A DNA stretch of 64,000 bases, from the NCBI RefSeq assembly GCF_042242105.1, contig NC_092035.1, positions 1,802,083 through 1,866,082 of the forward strand, in the 5' to 3' direction. The DNA comes from Pempheris klunzingeri. Taxonomy: Eukaryota > Chordata > Actinopteri > Acropomatiformes > Pempheridae. Both the position numbers and the translations under genes were made by a program. A model generated the notes under the pieces. That model was not told the origin of the DNA. It saw only the letters and a list, made by a program, of their open reading frames with translations, and ran no database searches. This document shows positions 23,753 through 36,600 of the stretch, one piece after another (positions within the stretch are counted from its first letter, which is position 1; the number at the start of each line of letters is the position of its first letter).

Positions 23753-23985
23753 ACCAGACTCCATTGACAAAAACAGCAATTTTACCTTGCAGTACTTGGG
23801 AGTTTGCTGTGTAACCGCTGCCTCAATCAATGAGCTAACATGTTATTTTGGATACAAACCAACCATTTAAAACACTAAAGTCACACAATAACATATGCAA
23901 AATAACCAATCGAGGCAACAGCCGACTAACAACTGTGGTTTTCTGCAAGGTAAAATTCCTGGTTTTGTGAATGGAGTCTGGTGGC
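23753..23985. mobile_element. Foldback element copy 3
   Basis: Inverted arms ACCAGACTCCATTGACAAAA and the complement of GGTTTTGTGAATGGAGTCTGGT bracket a centre containing AACACTAAAGTCACACAATA, as in the other copies. No coding capacity. Confidence 0.7.
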
Positions 23986-25068
23986 CTTGATGCTAGCAAA
24001 GAGAAAGGTGGGAAAATGGCTTAATTTCTATCAGTAAGGGCTGTCTGATGGCAATGTAAAGCAGTGAAAATGTAAAACACACTTAAACTGATGTTTATCT
24101 TCTTATTTGGGCCTGTTTTTAGAAGCTAATGTGCATTTTTCTGCTGTCTGATGGATAACTACATCATACAACCTCACTTCAAATTGTCCGTTATGTGTTA
24201 AATGCTAATTTGCACAATTAGAAGTAGAGTTGTTGCTTCCTATATTTCCACATTCAGAAACACCACGAACTGAAATATGTCCATTAAATTTTCCGCCCAT
24301 TTCCTGGCAGATTTTCATCTCCTGCTTCTGGTGGTTTCACAGTGACGCAGTGTTTTTGATTTAATGCTTCTGATTTATTTAAAAATAATCTAATTCATAT
24401 ATTCAAACCGTTGTTTTAACTGGAGACCGTCAGACTCCCAGATCTCCTGGGGGTCCAGGCTGGAACTGGGTCACACATTCGGAGGCTTTTGGTCGTAAAT
24501 AATGACAAAATGGACGTCGTAACAAAAAGTTTTTTGTGGTTGCTGATGTTTTAGGACAGAGATGAAGTGACACAGAACAAATCCACCTCAGGGGCACGTC
24601 TCCTCACTCAGCCTGCTCCCAAAGAGCTGTAATACCTTTAACATTACATAAATATCACAGCAGACTGTCTTCAAATACTTTTCTGTCTGTATAAATCCCC
24701 CAAAGCAGCCATCAGCGTTCACCTCAGGTCAAATCCACAACTTTTTCCAATCACTCTCAACATTTTCTCCTCACATCCTGAGTTTTTAATTGCAAAGTAA
24801 GTAAATAAAAGCAGCAGTTTCCTCACTTGGCCCCTGTGAGCTGTACTTATGGAGGGAAATTATCTCCCACCGCCCATCAAATGTGGCTGAAAATTGGCAG
24901 TGGTGCTTTTGCTGTTCGCACCCCTCTGCAGTCTGACGGCGTCTTGTGACACCGTGAGGCCAAATCTTAGCTCACCAGGAGAGTAAAGCGAGGTCGTGAG
25001 GGGTTAAGGCGGCATTTCCTCAACAAGAGAAGAACCAAAGGATTAGATCAGCAAGAGGGAAATGACAG

Positions 25069-25097
25069 AGGAAGAGGAGGAGGAGGAGGAGGAGGAG
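25069..25097. repeat. (GGA)n microsatellite
   Basis: About nine GGA units, purine-only on the plus strand. Confidence 0.9.
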
Positions 25098-27229
25098 AGA
25101 AGCTGTCCTACAGGAGATTTATTCATGTTCAGCTGATGGCAGGAGAAAGTCGACTGACGCTCGTGTGACGGGTGGAAAAACAAACCCCCGCAGCTGTACG
25201 CCGCCAGCTGACCTGGAAGATCAGTGTTTCACACAGATACACACTAATGTTCATGAAAAAGAACTTTAAACACCAAAAGTGGAGAAAGCCACGAAGCACT
25301 GAGGTGACAGAACAATGTTTTTAGATGTTAAAGAAGATTTAGACGACAAAAACTTTCATCAGCATGAGGATAAACTCCCCAGTGTGGAAAAAACACCAGC
25401 TTTCCCACCTTTTTTATAGGAGATTATTCTTAAAATTATTGCGTAAACACCAGGATTTTCTCACCTGTGCATAAAAACAAACAAAAGATTTGAACAGCTC
25501 TTCTTCTGGCTCATTTCCCTGTAGAAAAAGGCTCCTCTCATCTCCTCCTCATCATAAATCATCCCTGAAATCACATGAACACAATTCAAAACTGCATCAG
25601 TAAATACCGATCACATATTGTAACTAACATCTGATCGGCTCACAGGTCAGATGAAGTAGATGACAGTAGAGTACATTGAGGCTTATTAGAGGAGTTTGAT
25701 CGGATGCTTTAACAGATAAATAAGAAGAACATGAACATAAATGTCACATCAAGTAACATAATCAGAAAGTTTGAGGCTTCAGAAACATTTAAAATACACT
25801 AAAATATAAAATAGTCTGTTTCTAACAATCAGATTAAAGCACGTTTGTAGCCTACATGTGTGTGAGAGAGAGTTTTCAAATCAAACTCACAGACGTGCTG
25901 CAGAAGTAAGAAAAGTTAAACAAAGATACATAAAAAAAATACATTTTTAAGTGCTTATTATGTTAAAAACAGAGTTTTGTCCAGTTGTTTTCTTCTGGGG
26001 CTTCACTCTGCAGTCCTCTCCTTTAGCTCCCTCTTGTGGCCAAACTCATCTCCTGCACATTGCAGCCGTGAAGAATGAAGCCTTTCACTTTATTTTCCCG
26101 ATGCATCACATGAAAGTACAGATTATGTGTTGATACGAGCTGCAAAAGAACACAAACAAACGGTTTCCCCTGAAGCGTGAGCTCCTTCTGGCTGATTTAT
26201 GGTTGTTTTCTTCACCGACTGGAGCTCAAAGGTCGTCCAGCCGCTGCAGCTGTATGCTTCTTGGTTCATATTCTCACATATTTGTGTAAGAAAGTGCATG
26301 CAAAGCTTTTTTTTTATGTTGTTAGCTGCCTTTTATGTGGAGATGAACGGCTCAAACACACCGTCTTGTTGCTGTTTTGCTAATAAAACACAGACTGAAC
26401 TGGCCGAGCAGACTTCAGGCTGCAGATGTTCAACATTAACGTTAGATTTTAAGTGTCACAGTCGCTGCACAAAGACAGTTTGCTCCAAACACCTTCTTTA
26501 AAATGTAGGTTATGCTTGTTGCAGTCAAACAGATAGAGACAGAGGAGGGCGCCTCTGGACCTGGACAAGGAAATCTGAATGGACGAGCCCAGAGAGAGGC
26601 AGCAGTGTGGGACAGGAAGTCTGCAAGCAAAAATAAAAGCTACCACAATATGATGTATGAATATAGTTTGAAGACTATTTGTTCTTTTTTAATTGATGTT
26701 TCCCCTTTTTTATTGTGTTTCTGGTGTGTTTCCATAAAGCATAAAGGTGCATTACAAATAAATATGCTTTCCCTTCACTGCCTAAAGACTAAATTGTTGT
26801 TTTTGTGTGTGAGTCCACATGCACACATAAACACATGTGGTTCATAGCTCAAATCTGAGGGTTTGCAAGATGATTAAAACGCTGCTGTAGGAGGACAGAG
26901 GGATAAAAACAACTTTCTGTCACCTTAAAATGATGCTTGTTTGCTTTTGCTGTGAAATCCAGATTAATTTCTACAATATTCAGATTAAACCACTTTGTTC
27001 AGATGAAGATTTGACACAGTGGATAATCTTAACAAGCTTTTGACAGAACGAACTGATGGAGGTTAATCCAGTCAGACAATTTCCTCCAAACGTCTAACAG
27101 GGTTTCACTCAAATAAGTGTTCAAGTGATCCAATATTTCACCAAAAATCAGGTCATCAAAAACAGTATATCTAATATTGCTCTAATATCAAAGTACTAAT
27201 AATTTATTCATGTCTGCAGGATTGAAGCT

Positions 27230-27395
27230 TTAAATGCACCACACCCACCTCCACTGTATATACTGCATTTATATTGTTCTACTTTATTTCTTTACTTTAC
27301 TGTACACAGAAAAAGAAGTTTCACCAGAGTCAAAGTCCTTGTTTGATTGTACAAACTTGGCCAATAAAGTTGATTCTGCTGTGAATAATTATATA
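27230..27395 (+). mobile_element. 3' tail of an L2/CR1-like LINE
   Basis: The stretch containing CCAGAGTCAAAGTCCTTGTT, followed by ACTTGGCCAATAAAGTTGAT and TCTG, has the characteristic 3' end of fish L2-type non-LTR elements (a CAAATTCCTTG...TGGCCAATAAAGC.GATTCTG consensus, from memory). Only the tail is present, which is normal for 5'-truncated LINE copies. It lies about 240 bp upstream of the aox start codon. Confidence 0.6.
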
Positions 27396-27539
27396 ATTTT
27401 ACTTTTAAGCAAAGAATCTGAAAATTTCAGGCTATGATGGAGTATAAATGAGTAAAAATACAAATAAATATCACCAAAAGTGCTAAAGCAATTTAAAAAA
27501 AAACAACAAAACACTAAATGAATATACTTCCGCATACAC

Positions 27540-27630
27540 TTTTATTTTGAAGGTCGTGTCAGGCGGAAGTTGGTCGGGTTCAGTCGGACTTGATTCCCGA
27601 GTCAAAAAGTCTCCTCCTGCACTCAGAAAC
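27540..27630 (+). promoter_or_regulatory. Proximal promoter/5' untranslated region of aox
   Basis: The 90 bases before the aox start codon contain CGGAAGT (27564-27570), an ETS-type core. No TATA box is evident. The true transcription start is not determinable here. Confidence 0.4.
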
Positions 27631-30600
27631 ATGTCTTCCAAGAAGGAGGGAGGTGATATCTGCTTCTTTATCAACGGGAAAAAGGTGCGTTTGTCGTTTA
27701 GTTAAAGCACAAACCGTTATATAGCAGTTTAGCTAGTTTTAGCTGTCTGTTTATGCTAACGTCCGCCACAAATGTCTGTTTTCAAGCTGCGAAGCTTTTT
27801 ACAAACGATTTTCAGACTGAAGTGTCTTTTTTTGACTCTTAAAACGCTGTCAGAGGGTTTGAAATATGAAATTAGTTAATTAAAATAACGAGAAATTAGT
27901 CCGAAGTGTTAAATCAATAGATGGTGTTACAGTGAAATCTGTGACCCGTCAGATTCTGTGACGGAAGAGGGAGACGGATTAACAAATAAAAGCCCTGATT
28001 TTCATTTTCAACTTTTGAAATCTGGTCACATTATATGTTTTTAGGGGGGAAAAGCATTCTAACATCATAAAATGATGTGGTACTGCAGCCAAATTCACAC
28101 GGAAGACATGTAGACATATTTAATAGATTTAAATTATAGTGGGAGATAATGGAAAAGTTTTTTCTAAGCTTGGAAAAGTTCAAATTCTGTCTTAGATGTT
28201 TTCTTCCAGTCATTTATTGAGTATGTCAGTAACCTGCCAAACTGAGACCCAAATCTGTGGCCTGTTTAGTGCACTGGTATGACTATAATCTGTCATTATT
28301 TCCCATTTACTTCCCTAAATAACAATATTAGATTCCCTGACAAGCCTTCCTACCCCTTCTTCTCCTCTCTCTCTTATGTAGCAGCTTGGTTTTGGTTTGT
28401 TAATCTGTTTTTTTCTACGTTCTACTTACAGGAAAAGCTAAATGAGGTGATATGTAATTGACTTTCACCAATAAAAAGAGTTAAAAAAAGACAACTTGCT
28501 GTTCCCAACTGGTTCTCGCTTAGAAAATACAACATAACATGGGAAATTACACACAAATGAGTTCTGAAATTAGAGTCATTGACTTGTTTTGTTATAGATT
28601 AATGGATTCAGATACTTTTCGAGGCTTCTTAAACCAGATTTTCATCTTTTTCTGGCCATATATGATCAAATAAATGAAATATCTTTTGGTTTTTCAGTTG
28701 TTAATTGGACAAAACAAGACGTCACTTTACGCCTCGTGAAACTATCATAACCAGTTTGCTCAAAAGAGTAAAAAAAAAACACATCTAAGTCCAGTAGATG
28801 CACGTGGTCACAAAAATAAAGTGCTGAGTTTGATCTCCGTTTGTGGAAACAGGTGACGGAGAGCCATGCCGACCCTGAGACCACGCTGCTGTCCTTCCTC
28901 AGAGAGAGGCGTATCCTTCACATCAGTTCCAGATCTGCTTTTATTCACGAGTTTCCTGTTGCTGTGAGCGCCACCTGCAAGGTTTCAACACCCAAACTCT
29001 CATTATGTCCTTGACTGTGATTTCAGTGAGGTTAACTGGAACTAAGTACGGCTGTGGCGGCGGCGGCTGCGGGGCGTGCACGGTCATGGTGTCGCGCTAC
29101 CAACCTGCCACCAAAACCATCGTGTATCCTTGATATGATAAACCACATGACCCTGAAGCTCCACTCTGATTGGCTGAGACACAAGCTGTCATTTTCATAC
29201 TGCAGCACTTGTAGCGTATTTTGTATTTAAGAACTATACGCAGGTTTATTTGGAATAAAGATCTACTCTGTGTACACCAGTGGCTCCCGACAGAGGGGGT
29301 GTCAGGTGGTTAACAAGTTAGGAAATAAGAAAGCACATGTCTTTCCTGCAATATGAGATGCTGTGTTTGTTCAGACGGGCCAGTTTTAACTCTCCACACA
29401 ACTTGAGAAGCTAAACAAATCGCTCTTTGTTCAAATTTCAGAAGGCTGTTTGTCCCTCCAACAATACAATTACAGCTGGTATGAAATATTAATAATTCAG
29501 GTCCATAAAAACAGCATCAAAATTTGGGTTTTCGCCAAGCAAGTTTTGGTTTAATGGTGCGTAATCGAGACGTAATCAACTCAGAATATGAGAAAAAAAC
29601 TGCTTTTAAAAATGGAAGAGCTTGACAAAACATGGAAGACATAAAGGCAATTATGCAAAACATAATTAAACATGTATATGTGTGCATGAATTGAATACAG
29701 CAGAGTTCCTTTCTGACGGAGAAACAGCTGTCAGGAAGCAGATTAGCGCTGAAATCATCCAAATCTGCTAAATTCTCACCAATGTCAGCGTTTGTAACCA
29801 CACACACACACACCGGAAAAGCAATTAGTTCAGAACATGCTTGGTTAAATTCCAAAATACCAAACACAGGCACCGTTTTATTAGCTAAATTTGATTTTTT
29901 TGGGAAACAAGAGGGAGTGTGAATGTGAGCTGGTTATCTGCCAGCGTGGTTTGGACACCGTCAGCGAACAGATAACTGGAACTCTGTGGTGGCTGACGGT
30001 AATTTCCCCTCCTGGCACCGAAGCAGGACAACATCTGTTCGACTGTGTCGTAGCAGAGGAGGAGATAACCGTCCAAACGTCGAACAGATGCTGGACAGAG
30101 AAGACAAAGCAGAGGAGTCTACATATGAGATGTGGGTAGTGGGATTAGCATTAGCAGCGTGGAAGTGACAGTCTGGTTGTTGCAGTAGTAGTAGCAGCCT
30201 TTACAAACAGAATACCAGAAACCAGAAAACACAAGAGAGTAAAATAATAAAATCTCTCATACTGAGTTAAAAGCAAAGGACACAAAGGACACTAATAATA
30301 ATACTAATATCTTTATTTATAAAGTACTTGTCAAAAATAAGTTTCAGACTGTTTTGCAATAGAAAAAAACAAAAGATAACAATAAAATAAGTAGATATAG
30401 CAGCAAAGATTTGATGGTAGTACGTGTTCAAAGCCTGTTGGAGGAGGTGAAAAGCATGGATGACCCTTTCTAAGTAAGTCTAAACAAGACTGCACCACCT
30501 GAGCATCAAAAGACAACTGTGAAAATAACATGCAAGTGATTTATTGGGGTTGTAGCAGCAGTGGTAGCAGCACCAGTGCTGGTAGTGTAATATGACCTTC

Positions 30601-33600
30601 ACCACACCATCAGGCATTACTCAGCCAACTCCTGCCTCCTGCCACTCTGCCAGCTTCACGGAGCCGCCATCACCACGGTGGAGGGCATCGGCAGCACCAA
30701 GACCAGGATCCACCCTGTACAGGTGAGGCCAGAGCTTGTCTGATGACATGCAGAAAGTAGCTCAGATGATAAAGAGATCTAAAGCCCTCAACCAAACAGC
30801 CTGCTTAATTAACTAAACTTAAAACTAAACTGTGGCTGCTGTGTTTGTAGGAGCGAATAGCGAAGGCTCATGGCTCCCAGTGTGGCTTCTGCACCCCGGG
30901 GATGGTGATGTCCATGTACACCCTGCTGAGGAACAAGCCTCAGCCCACTATGGAGGACATCACACAGGCTCTAGCTGGTTTGTTTTACCTAAATCTATCA
31001 TAGTTTACACTACTTTAAAGTTTAGAGGGATGTATATGGTGAGAAATGTCACCACTGAAAGGTTTTTTTTCATATATGGGAACACACAAAAGGATTTTTT
31101 AATAACTTTGAAGTGTTGCACACTGTCTTTAGCGTCCAAACTCACAAATCTGACCTGCAGCCAGATCTGTCCTCTTTGTGTGTTGTTGCTTTTTCAGGTA
31201 ATCTGTGTCGGTGCACTGGATATCGACCCATTGTTGACGGGTGCAGGACCTTCTGTCAGGTACAAAGCTCAGCTTTCCAACCAACACAAGTTACACAATT
31301 CAGGAATAATCAAACGTCAGATCCACGGCTGTAACTTTATCTGTTTGTCGGACTAGTTACTGTCACAGTGCCGCGTTTCAGTCTGAGAACAAGTAAGAAC
31401 AAAGCAAGGTTATTTTTATGTCACATTTCAGCAGCAAGGCAATTCAAAGTGCTTTGAATAAAACATTAACAGCAGTGTGACAAAGTGCAAAAGAAAGACA
31501 TTATAAAAGGTCATTTGAATGCAATAAAAAGCAGAGACACTAGAAAATAGAAACAAGCTAAAATAGAATAAGACCCTGTTTAGAATTACAATGATAAAAG
31601 TTGCCACAAATGAATAAAGTATGTGTTTTAATGAAAGGAGGCAACAAACAGAAAGGTCTTCAGCCTTGATTTAAAAGAACTGCACCTACGCAGTGCTTGT
31701 GTTGGACTAAAGTCCCCTGCTGATATAGTAATGTAGACGTGTGCATCGTCTGCATAAAACGGTAACATATTTAGTTTTTTTCTGTGATCTCAGCCAGTGG
31801 GAGCATGTAGGTGGATAGAAGAGGCTCCTGCGGTCCCAGAGAAAGTTGAAATTGTCACTATAATGAACTGAGTGGACGGTGAAAGCCACATGTTCAGATT
31901 CAGTCATTAAAGTCTTGTTTCAGTGCTTCAGACATCGACCCCGTGTGCAACATGTGGTTTTGCACACTTGGGTGCAGCCGTGAAATGCATTTTTGTGTTT
32001 TTGAGTCTGAGGGCCAGTCAGTAGCTTTCCCTGTAGACTTTTAGTTTCTGAGTTACTTCCAGTCTTTCCCCTGCTGTGCGAGGATGAGAGGTTCTCCAGG
32101 TCATCAGTTGGAGATCCAGTATTTTGCACACTGTGTTGTTGGGAAGGCCTGTTGTTAGTTCTCCCTCCTGTGTAGCTGTGTTGGTGCTGATTAGCCGTGT
32201 GCTAGCGTGATCTCCACTGTTTTGAGTCCAGGGTAAAGGTGTCGTTCCTGCACGGTCCATTCGCTTCCACTTCAAACAGGGAAAACAATAACCAGTACAG
32301 CAGAAAGGCTCCAGCAGTGCTGCATGCCTTCAGACAGATAACAACATAGTGTCATCCTTATATCTCAGTCCCAACAGGAAGCCACCTGCTGCAGAGCCAG
32401 CGGAGCCGCAAACTGTTGCCTCAATGGAGACGAAAGTACTGATGAACCCGAGCATGTGAGTTCAATTTTCCCTTTTTGAGTTCCCTATAGTGTGTTTTTA
32501 GTGTTGTCCTTGTCTTCATCCTGTCCATTTCATCTTTTCCTCTGCTCTAAGTTAACTTTCTGAACCCTCTCCTTCCCCTCTGTTCCCTCCTCACCCTTTA
32601 TGGTCAGTTAAATACCTGTCACACCCTCCTCAGACGTTTTGAGTTCAGATTTCAGTGCTTGTTTTCCACCTCTCCATCCTGTCATAACGTGCTGCAGGAA
32701 GAGCCGCGGTTGTTTGACAAGGAAGAGTTTCTGCCACTGGACCCGACGCAGGAGCTGATCTTCCCTCCTGAGCTGATAGTAAGTCCTCAGATGTCGCCTC
32801 ACTCATCACGTGAACATCTCAGCTCTAAAGCTGATCGGTTATCGATGCTGCAAAGTGCTTTTAATTGTAACTCTTAATTAATAAGATTTGCTCCAATGTC
32901 TCCACAGCTGATGGCAGAAACAGGGAAGCCACAGACGCTCACCTTTCGTGGGGAGAGGATGAGCTGGGTATCCCCTGTCTCGCTGGAGGAGCTGGTCCAG
33001 CTGAAGACCAGTAACCCCAAAGCTCCGCTGGTGATGGGAAACACCCACGTAGGTGAGCAGCAAAGCCAGAAGTTACTTCATCAGCTTCAACTTCATTTTT
33101 TTTTTTTTTAATTCTGTTTTAGGTACAAAAATCAGGCTTATAAACCTGAAATGTTTAATTCCAAAATAGAAAAAGACAAAAACAAGAAGAAGTAATGGGT
33201 CTTTTTTTTTTTAAAGATCCTCATGAGCTATTTTAGAAAGCAAGAAGATCTACACGTTCACATCCAGATTAATTTCTCTGCTTTGTGTTGAAGGTCCAGA
33301 TATAAAGTTCAAAGGCGTCGTGCATCCTCTGATCATTTCTCCAACCAGAGTTTTGGAGCTGTTTGAGGTCTCTCAGACTCCACAGGGTGGGTGACTTTCT
33401 GGTTTTCTAAATTCTTTGGGCTCGTGTGTGTCAGCCACCAAACGTGCAGCAGCTCTGTTGTTTGCGGCCTCTCGGCAGGCGTTTGGGTGGGAGCGGGCTG
33501 CAGTCTGGCCGAGGTTCACTCTCTTTTGGAGAAGCTGGTTCCTCAGTTTCCGGAGGAGAAGACCGAACTGTTCAGAGCCCTCATCCAACAGCTGGGGAAC

Positions 33601-36600
33601 CTGGGAAGCCAGCAGATCCGCAATGTCGCTGTAAGTAGACTTTACTCGAACTTGGTCAGTCAGTTTGACTTCTGCCTTCTGTACTTACTTACTTCTCCTC
33701 TCCTGTTGGGAAATAAGAACAAAGTGTTGTGAAATAGGTTTGAAATAACATTTATAAGAGTTTAACTACAACTTACAACTACGATCATGTGATTTTATGT
33801 GTTTAATAAGTGTGTGAGTGTGTGTTTGGTTTTGCATGTTTAGTCTTTTGGAGGAAACATCATGAGTGCGTACCCAAACTCAGACCTGAACCCCGTTTTG
33901 GCTGCTGGGAACTGCAAAGTGAGCGTCATCTCAAACGGTACGCTGAAATCTGTGCTGCTGAGACGGAAGAAAACTGTAGATTCATGCCTGACGTGTTTAC
34001 GTTTCTTCTCTCTGCCAGGAGGAAGACGAGAGGTTCCCCTGAATCAAGACTTCTTCGTGAGCTTTGGGAAAACCAGCGTGAAGCCAGAGGAGATCGCTGT
34101 TTCTGTCTTCATTCCCTTCACCAGAAAGGTGCAAACATCCTCTCTGAGAGTGCTCACATGTACAGTTATTAGTAAATCAGCAAGCTCAGCAACAATCCAA
34201 TATCATATTATCTTTGCTGAAATTAAAAGACCCTTTGCTACATGCGTCCTGCAGGGGGAGTTTGTTCGAGCTTTCCGTCAGGCTCCGAGGAAGGAGAGCT
34301 CCTTCGCCACAGTGACGACCGGGATGAGAGTGTTTTTCCCCGGAGGATCCAGAGTCGTTCAGGACGTCAGTGTTTACTACGGAGGTGTCGGGCCGACAAC
34401 TGTCAGCGCCGCCAAAACCTGCGCAGCCATCGTCACAAGGTCAGAGTCATGTTTGTCACTTAGAGATGGATTAGCAGTGATTGCTTTATTCCCTTCTTTG
34501 CCCTGTTTCTTTTCTCCCACCCTTCTTTAATCCTTCCTCTCTTCTCCTTCTCTGGTTTCCTTGTTTCTGGCTTCTTCACTTTCCTTTGTGGTTCCTTTCT
34601 TGTTTTCACATCCTTCATCTCTGACCTTTACTTGTACTCAAACTCTTGGTAAATTGAAGGCCAGTAAAAATCCTGTGTTTCCTTCAGGCCGTGGGATGAT
34701 GAGACCCTCAGCCGGGCCTATGACGTCCTCCTGGATGAGTTGGTCCTCCCTCCGTCGGCTCCTGGAGGAAAGGTGGACTTTCGTCGCTCTTTGACTCTCA
34801 GCTTCCTCTTCAAGTTTAACCTGGAGGTCCTGCAGAAGCTCAGAGAAATGGTAGGACAGGGCGCTGATTGCCGTCCATAGCACAAGGTAACAGTAGATCC
34901 TGTTAGATATTCATACCAAAGTTTCTTTTTTCAGGATGTGATTGCAGAGGAGCTTCCTGAGAGGATGCAGACGCAGCCTTTACCCAGAGAGATCCAACCC
35001 GGTCTGCAGGAGTTCCAGGTGGGAAAATGTCTCTCACAACGTTGTGTTTGCTTCCTGGACCCACAGGTACAGTAACTAAACCTGGCTGCCTCCTCCTCCT
35101 CCTCCTCCTCAGCATGTGCCAAAGGACCAGAGCAACCAGGACCCAGTGGGGCGTCCCATCATGCATCGCTCCGCCATCGTCCAGACCACAGGCGAGGCCG
35201 TGTACTGTGACGACCTCCCCAGAACAGACGGAGAGCTCTTCCTGGCTCTGGTTACCAGCTCTCGAGCGCACGCTAAAATACTGTAAGGACGAGTTTCCAG
35301 CTGTGCAGCCGCTGACCTGTGGTCCACTTTCCTTTCTTTGTAACGTGTCTGTCGTCCTTCAGCGCGCTGGATGTGAGCGAGGCTCTGCAGCTTCCTGGTG
35401 TTGTCGACGTCATCACAGCCAAAGATATTCCAGGGAGGAAAGTCCGCACATTATTTGGTTATGACGAGGAGCTGCTAGCTGAAGCTGAGGTAGTGTTCAT
35501 GAACCTTTTATGTTCTTGTTTTCATGGAGTTTGTGTATTTAGATGGACATCCTTATGGATTATATATACATCAACCATATCCTTAAAAGAAGAGCTTTGA
35601 ATTCACTTCTTTTTTAGGCAGCCGGACGTCCAGAAAGAAGTTTTTTTTTGGAAGTTAAAATACTGATGAAAGATTTTTAGTATATTAAAGCTGAAGAATG
35701 TTTGAGCATTGAGGAATACTGTATATGTTACTAATATGGAAAAATATGCATGAATATGATATCAATTGTTACTAGAAATAAAAAGTGTATATGTATAATA
35801 CCAAAATGAGTTATGTAGTAATGAAAATTGTGTTTCTTATACCAACAACAACATTTTTCTTTATATTGTGCAGGATAAACTGTGTAATTCACTCAGATTT
35901 CAGTGAATAGAAACTATATTTCTGTTGCTATTAATTCAAAGTTCTTCAGTTTCAAAGTCTCTGCTGTTTGTCCGCAGGTGTCATGCGTCGGTCACATGAT
36001 ATGTGCGGTGGTCGCTGACACGAGGACGCACGCCAAACGAGGAGCGGCGGCTGTGAAGATCAGCTATGAAGACCTGCCCGAGCCGCTGTTTACCGTGGAG
36101 GTCTGTGGAGTCAAACACATCCAACACGCTTTTCATTTGGTCCACAGGAGCTGAACACTTAGTTGTTGAGTTTCTGTCACATCGCGGCTCCTCGCCGTGT
36201 TTGTCGTTTCTCTCTGTGACAGGACGCCATCGAGAAGTCGTCTTTCTTTGAGCCCCAGAGGATCATTGAGAGAGGAAACGTGACCGAAGCCTTTAAAACT
36301 GTGGATCAGGTTCATGAAGGTAAACGTTTCTGTCAATAGAAGAACAAGCATGTGCTGAAACATGTTGGTGTTGAAAACTGTGAATATTTATAAGAAGATT
36401 TCCTGCATTTCAAGGATTTTTTGATTAACTTTGCACTAAAGACTTGTTTGCTCCTCACCATCCCTCAGGACAGATTCGTATCGGGGGCCAGGAGCATTTC
36501 TACATGGAGACCCAGAGCATGCTGGTTGTTCCTGTTGGCGAGGAGACGGAGTTCAACGCCTATGTGTCCACTCAGTGGCCGACATTAACTCAGGTACGTA

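Larger units (their letters stand above)
16101..27540. other. Large intergenic region with scattered repeats
   Basis: About 11 kb without a recognisable exon. The longest frame (16824-17249, 141 codons) has no known domain. Contents are listed separately: a MITE at 17548-17835, three foldback copies between 20.8 and 24.0 kb, (AAT)n, (CA)n and (GGA)n microsatellites, and an L2-like tail at 27.3 kb. The spacing between arl4c and aox could hold distal enhancers, but nothing in the sequence alone identifies them. Confidence 0.6.
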
